Below are positions 63,401 to 64,000 of a stretch of DNA of 64,000 nt, piece by piece. This DNA is from Pseudomonas paralactis (GTDB lineage: Bacteria > Pseudomonadota > Gammaproteobacteria > Pseudomonadales > Pseudomonadaceae): NCBI RefSeq assembly GCF_001439735.1, contig NZ_JYLN01000006.1, forward strand, positions 62,001 through 126,000, given 5' to 3'. The translations under genes and the position numbers were made by a program. The notes under the pieces were generated by a model. The model saw only the letters and a list, made by a program, of their open reading frames with translations, had not been told where the DNA came from and did not search any database. The first letter of the stretch is position 1; each line of letters starts with the position of its first letter.

Positions 63401-64000
63401 GCTGCCGGGCAGCTTGGTGCGCCGCTTCAAGCAGCAGTTACCGGGCATTGGTTTGTACAACCTGTATGGCCCCACGGAAGCGGCGGTGGACGTGACGGCC
63501 TGGAACTGCGCACGCCCGGATGTGCCGGACAACACCCCGATTGGCAAGCCGATTGCCAACACGCGCCTGTACGTGCTGGACGGGCAGTTGCAGCCGGTGC
63601 CGCTGGGCGTGGTCGGTGAGCTGTTCATTGCTGGCGTACAAGTGGCGCGGGGTTATCTGAACCGTGCGCAGTTGACGGCCGAACGCTTCCTCGACGATCC
63701 CTTTGCGCCAGGCCGGATGTACCGCACCGGTGACGTGGGCCGCTACCTGCCGGACGGCAATATCGAGTATCTGGGGCGCAACGATGACCAGGTCAAGATC
63801 CGTGGCCTGCGCATCGAGCTGGGGGAAATCCAGGCGCGGCTGCTTGAGCATCCGGCGGTCAAGGACGCGGTAGTGGTGGCCCGTGAAGAGCGCCTGGTCG
63901 CCTATTACACCGGCCTGCCAAGCGACATCGACGGCCTGCGCGCTCAGCTGTTGCAGCACTTGCCGGACTTCATGGTGCCTGCGCTGTTCGTACACCTGCC
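51408..64000 (+). CDS. viscB: Viscosin-type lipopeptide synthetase ViscB (3' end outside window)
   Basis: A single open frame of at least 4,197 residues. It opens with a TubC-type docking domain (about 1-57), followed by four C-A modules, the first three with carrier domains (LGGHS serines at residues 1085, 2138, 3199); module 4 is cut off within or just after its A domain. The pocket residues read DFWNIGMVHK (Thr), DALWIGGTFK (Val-like), DAWLLGNVVK (one residue from a known Leu code) and DVWHMSLVDK (Ser). Thr-Val-Leu-Ser is residues 3-6 of viscosin. The C domains carry the dual epimerisation/condensation motif HHLxxxxGD, except module 4, which has HYL. All four condensation motifs are HHxxxDHT. 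viscA is not upstream, as in split visc loci. Confidence 0.88.
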   Translation, partial: MQFSDLLAAISTYAIRLQTEEGDLIVLGDDEALDDALWDQLIAHKSRLLVLVAEHGGDWLSPAYRITPDMLPLVNLDQPAIDRIVAAIPGGAANVQDIYPLAPLQEGMLYHHLSAAQGDPYVLHAQFVFDNRARLQAFAEALQWVIDRHDILRTSMVWERLDEPLQVVWRKAQLACDEAQLDGGDRLAQLLARYDARAYRMDLGQAPLLRLVFAEDPANQRVVAMLLFHHTILDHTALDVVRHEIQLYLAGEQAQAGSPVAFRSYIAQVRQGVSEQAHEAFFRDMLADIDEPTLPFGLQNVQGDGQGVDEARIPVDSALGLRLRSLARPLGVSVASLMHLALARVLGVVSGREAVVFGTVMLGRMGAGEGGERALGMFINTLPLRVDVGAQGVRAAVQVTHERLTRLLDHEHASLALAQRCSGVAAPTPLFSAILNYRHSAATDMAAVIEVANGIRVLGAEERTNYPLTVNVDDLGQDFALTVMVDGAIGAQRVAGYLHTALQSLADALEHRPDGPLCGLNILPDAERHALLHTLNHSPTHYADTALIHQQVQAHAAAQPEAIAVRFEQQRLSYRQLNERANQVAHALLAQGVEPDSRVAICVERGPQMIIGLLGILKAGAGYVPIDPAYPQERIAYTLADSQPVVVLVQANTRDRVGNTLPIDLDSLGQLPVSDPRLHLSPAHLAYVIYTSGSTGQPKGVMIEHRQVARLFSATQHWFGFNRHDVWALFHSFAFDFSVWEIWGALMHGGQLLIVPQLVSRSPDECYTLLCEAQVSILNQTPSAFRQLIAAQSHSTQAHSLRQVIFGGEALEPAMLKPWYARAVNAGTQLVNMYGITETTVHVTYRALEAADAQLIGVSPIGVRIPDLQVYVLDEHREPLPYGVVGELYVGGAGVARGYLNREALNAERFLADPATGLRMYKTGDLGRLLADGSVEYLGRNDDQVKIRGFRIELGEIQAHLATASGVRDAVVIAREDEPGDKRLVAYVLTEGEPSVAALRDHLLLSLAEHMVPSAFVRLQAFPLTTNGKLDRKALPVPDADALARRSYAAPQGAVENTIAMIWQDLLKLDQVGRDDNFFELGGHSLLAVKLIERMRQVELSADVRVLFGQPTLAALAAAVGGHHEVQVPANLIQEDSERITPDMLPLVELGQAAIDHILQAVPGGVANVQDIYGLAPLQAGILYHHLATTEGDPYVLQVQLRFNDQCAVDGFIQALHSVIERNDILRTAILWEGLEEPVQVVLRQAPLAVERLDTQGADALAQLQQRFDPRHYRLDLSRASLMRLAYAEEVGGFVGILLLHHILLDHTALQVLVEEMSASLHGNRAQLPDAVQYRNYVAQARLGLSQAQHESFFSQMLGDIDEPTLAFGLQDVNGDGSGIHEAHLPLEPTLSLALREQARQLGVSTASLVHLAWAQVLGQVSGQQDVVFGTVLLGRMQGGEGADRALGMFINTLPLRVSLGSVGVQAGVRATHARLAQLLGHEHAALSLAQRCSGVPGSLPLFSTLLNYRHSAPEEAPGDNPFGAFGIQILSSEERSNYPLVLNVDDLGIGFALTVQGVTHLDVQRVGEYMLTALRHVVSALQHAPTTALHEVSILPPAERHQVLVGFNATARQYPSQLTVSQLFEAQALARPEAPAAVQGELSLSYRDLNRRANRLAHHLISQGVQPGESVAIALPRCLDLLVCQLAILKCAAVYVPLDVNAPVERQAFIVKDSGARHVLDDLAQLDLDAQSPANLDLAHSAQSVAYILYTSGSTGAPKGVQVPHLAISRLVLNNGFAEFNAHDRVAFASNPAFDASTLDVWAPLLNGGCVVVVEQAQLLSRAAFAELLQAQAVSVLWMTAGLFHQYADALMPVFRQLRYLIVGGDVLDPQVIGRVLKLGKPEHLLNGYGPTEATTFSTTFEITTLCEGAIPIGRPIANAQVYVLDARQQPLPVGVTGELYIGGAGVAKGYLNQPQLSAQKFVPNPFGDGHLYRSGDLACWRADGNLLYQGRNDLQVKIRGFRIEPREIEACLGTCAGIRDVVVLVREDEPGDKRLVAYYTADATLDIASLRAHLLGQLPDYMVPSAYVWLAQLPLTANGKLDRKGLPAPDQNALLSRGYEAPQGEVETLLAQIWQDVLKLERVGRHDHFFELGGHSLLAVSLIERMRQVGLSADVRVLFSQPSLAALALAVAVGSGREILVPANGIPTGCTQITPSMLSLAQLTAQAIERIVASVPGGAANVQDIYPLAPLQEGILYHHLSAEQGDPYLLQSRMAFDSIERLHGFMGALQQVVARHDILRTGVVWEGLDNPVQVVRREAQLVVQEVHLDPADGGILEQLHERFDARHYRLDITQAPLLRMVYAQDPVHNRVAAILLFHHLALDHTAMEVVGQEMHAFMFNQAQDLPAAAPFRNYVAQARLGVSVAEHEQFFREMLADVGEPTLPFGLQDVQGDGRAIEEAALPLDAALAQRVRQQARQRGVSAASLMHLAWAQVVGLVSGRDDVVFGTVLMGRMQAGDGADRALGMFINTLPLRVDVAAGASAAVKATHARLSALLGHEHASLALAQRCSGVPTSTPLFSALLNYRHSNPGEMARDGHGIWEGVQLLGGEERSNYPLTLSVDDLGDGFGLSVLAVPQIGAQRLCDYMHNAVAQLLTALEDTPDAALNRLPILPATECETLLREFNATAQDFPRGHTVPGAFEVQAERQPHAIAVQQGGEALTYQQLNQRANQLAHHLLALGVQPDDRVALCCRRGPQMLVGLLGILKAGAGYVPIDPAYPAERVAYLLQDSAPVAVLAEASTRDLLGAVTLVDLHDPAWQHLPINNPQLPVLTPAHLAYVIYTSGSTGQPKGVMVEHHNVENLVHWHCEAFGLAAASHTSSVAGFGFDAMAWEVWPALCVGATLHLPPAEVGNETIDELLAWWLAQPLDVSFLPTPVAEYAFSQNLQHPTLRILLIGGDRLRQFTQERRFAVINNYGPTEATVVATSGRVRAGQALHIGRPIANACSYVLDAQLRPVPVGVAGELYVGGSGVARGYLNRPDLTAERFLQDPFNPGRMYRTGDLVRWLPDGNLEYLGRNDDQVKLRGVRVELGEIESRLAALDGIREAVVLVREGRLLAWFTEQQALSIETLRTQLQAQLPDALVPVAYMRLDVLPLTANGKLDRKALPDPDQAAVLSREYQAPQGEVETTLARIWAEVLQVEQVGRHDHFFELGGHSLLAVSLIERMRQVGLSADVRVLFSQLTLAALAAAVGSGREVQVPANRISAECQRITPDMLTLVTLDQCAIDQVVAQVPGGAANVQDIYPLAPLQEGIFYHYLTAEQGDPYLLQSHLAFDRVERLHTFAQALQQVIDRHDILRTGVVWEGLAQPLQVVWRKAALSVQELHLHGDVLAGLHERFDARHHRLDIRQAPLIRLMYAQDPANQRVVAVLLYHHIALDHTAFDVVLREMQGYLLGHPAPTHAPMPYRNYVAQARLGVSEQEHEAFFRQMLGDVDEPTLPFGWQDVRGDGSAIEEHTLQLDNHLNRRLRSQARLLGVSGASLFHLAWAQVLAAVSARHTVVFGTVLVGRLQGGEGADRALGVFINTLPLRLDINDQGAHAAVRATHARLTELLGHEHASLALAQRCSGVAAPAPLFSSMLNYRHRGAATRSADAHLAWEGMQTLVNDGRTNYPLTLNVDDLGDGYAFTALAQVDAQRLCGYMHNALSALVEALEQAPHQAINRLSILGPEERQQLLVRFNATEVNYNLDQTLHGMFEAQVLRTPHAVAVKAGEQQLTYQQLNEHANRLAHHLRERGVQPDSRVGICLERGLDMVIGLFAILKAGSGYVPLDPAYPQERIAYMLQDSAPVVVLAQAATRALLGDVAVIDLDHCTWHQQSCVNPQVAGLTARHTAYVIYTSGSTGQPKGVINEHAGVVNRLLWMQDAYGLKAHDAVLQKTPFSFDVSVWEFFWPLFTGARLVMARPGGHKDPAYLCEVIEAENITTLHFVPSMLDVFLAHGDVSQAAGLVRVMCSGEALPGSLVRRFKQQLPGIGLYNLYGPTEAAVDVTAWNCARPDVPDNTPIGKPIANTRLYVLDGQLQPVPLGVVGELFIAGVQVARGYLNRAQLTAERFLDDPFAPGRMYRTGDVGRYLPDGNIEYLGRNDDQVKIRGLRIELGEIQARLLEHPAVKDAVVVAREERLVAYYTGLPSDIDGLRAQLLQHLPDFMVPALFVHL

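Noticed and set aside
51408..64000. Frameshift or split in the NRPS gene
   Set aside because: The core motifs of all four modules lie in the same frame as the ATG at 51408, so the gene is continuous to the window edge.

Overview
The window looks like the chromosome of a Pseudomonas of the fluorescens group. The evidence is a full-length GacS with the expected phosphorelay residues, Pseudomonas-type REPIN repeats (GTAGGAGCGAGC and GTGGGAGGGGGC classes), the exbB-exbD-lpxK-kdsB-murB arrangement, and a large NRPS gene at the right edge. The residues lining the four NRPS adenylation pockets read Thr-Val-Leu-Ser, which is the order expected for ViscB/MassB of the viscosin group.

Layout. 1-5.8 kb holds housekeeping and stress genes: ttcA (cut by the left edge), a 3-methyladenine glycosylase-like gene, DUF2069, wrbA-like, arsC, a TlpA-like lipoprotein, a META lipoprotein and a D-2-hydroxyacid dehydrogenase. 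6-11 kb is regulatory: gacS and an OmpR-type two-component pair. 11-18.5 kb holds DUF2062, comEC, then the tightly overlapping envelope run exbB-exbD-lpxK-Trm112-kdsB-phosphatase-murB, ending in a bidirectional terminator facing a Bax1-I protein. 19.3-22.7 kb is more accessory: tRNA-Ser(TGA), a glyoxalase remnant, small lipoproteins, a divergent CsrA/RsmA homologue with a TTG start, and small membrane proteins. 22.8-33.2 kb has a TonB receptor and a sigma-54 activator divergent from a six-gene GlpSTPQV-like ABC importer, with a readable -24/-12 promoter and a cluster of TGTTCA boxes between them. 33.4-36.9 kb is a compact trio (haem-oxygenase-like diiron enzyme, methyltransferase, YbdK-type ligase) that may make an undescribed metabolite. 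37-48 kb carries a truncated alcohol dehydrogenase, an orphan sulfonate-type binding protein, AraC and GlxA regulators, transporters, an NADH-dehydrogenase-like flavoprotein, transaldolase and small genes. 49.4-51.2 kb is an orphan PAAR effector with a membrane immunity partner. 51.4 kb to the right edge is viscB.

The strongest less-described observations are: (1) two small DUF6124/DUF3077-like genes, at 44.1 and 48.6 kb, each preceded at the same distance by a predicted three-way-junction RNA whose stems differ in sequence but keep their pairing; (2) the diiron enzyme-methyltransferase-ligase trio; (3) a His-to-Tyr change in the epimerisation motif of the fourth viscB condensation domain, which predicts L-Leu5 (viscosin) rather than D-Leu5 (WLIP); (4) REPIN structure, including one inside an operon, one nested in another REP pair, and a ~420-bp dispersed repeat present twice. 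The gacS gene, the extra CsrA homologue and the lipopeptide synthetase share a regulatory theme, because lipopeptide production in this group is under Gac/Rsm control.
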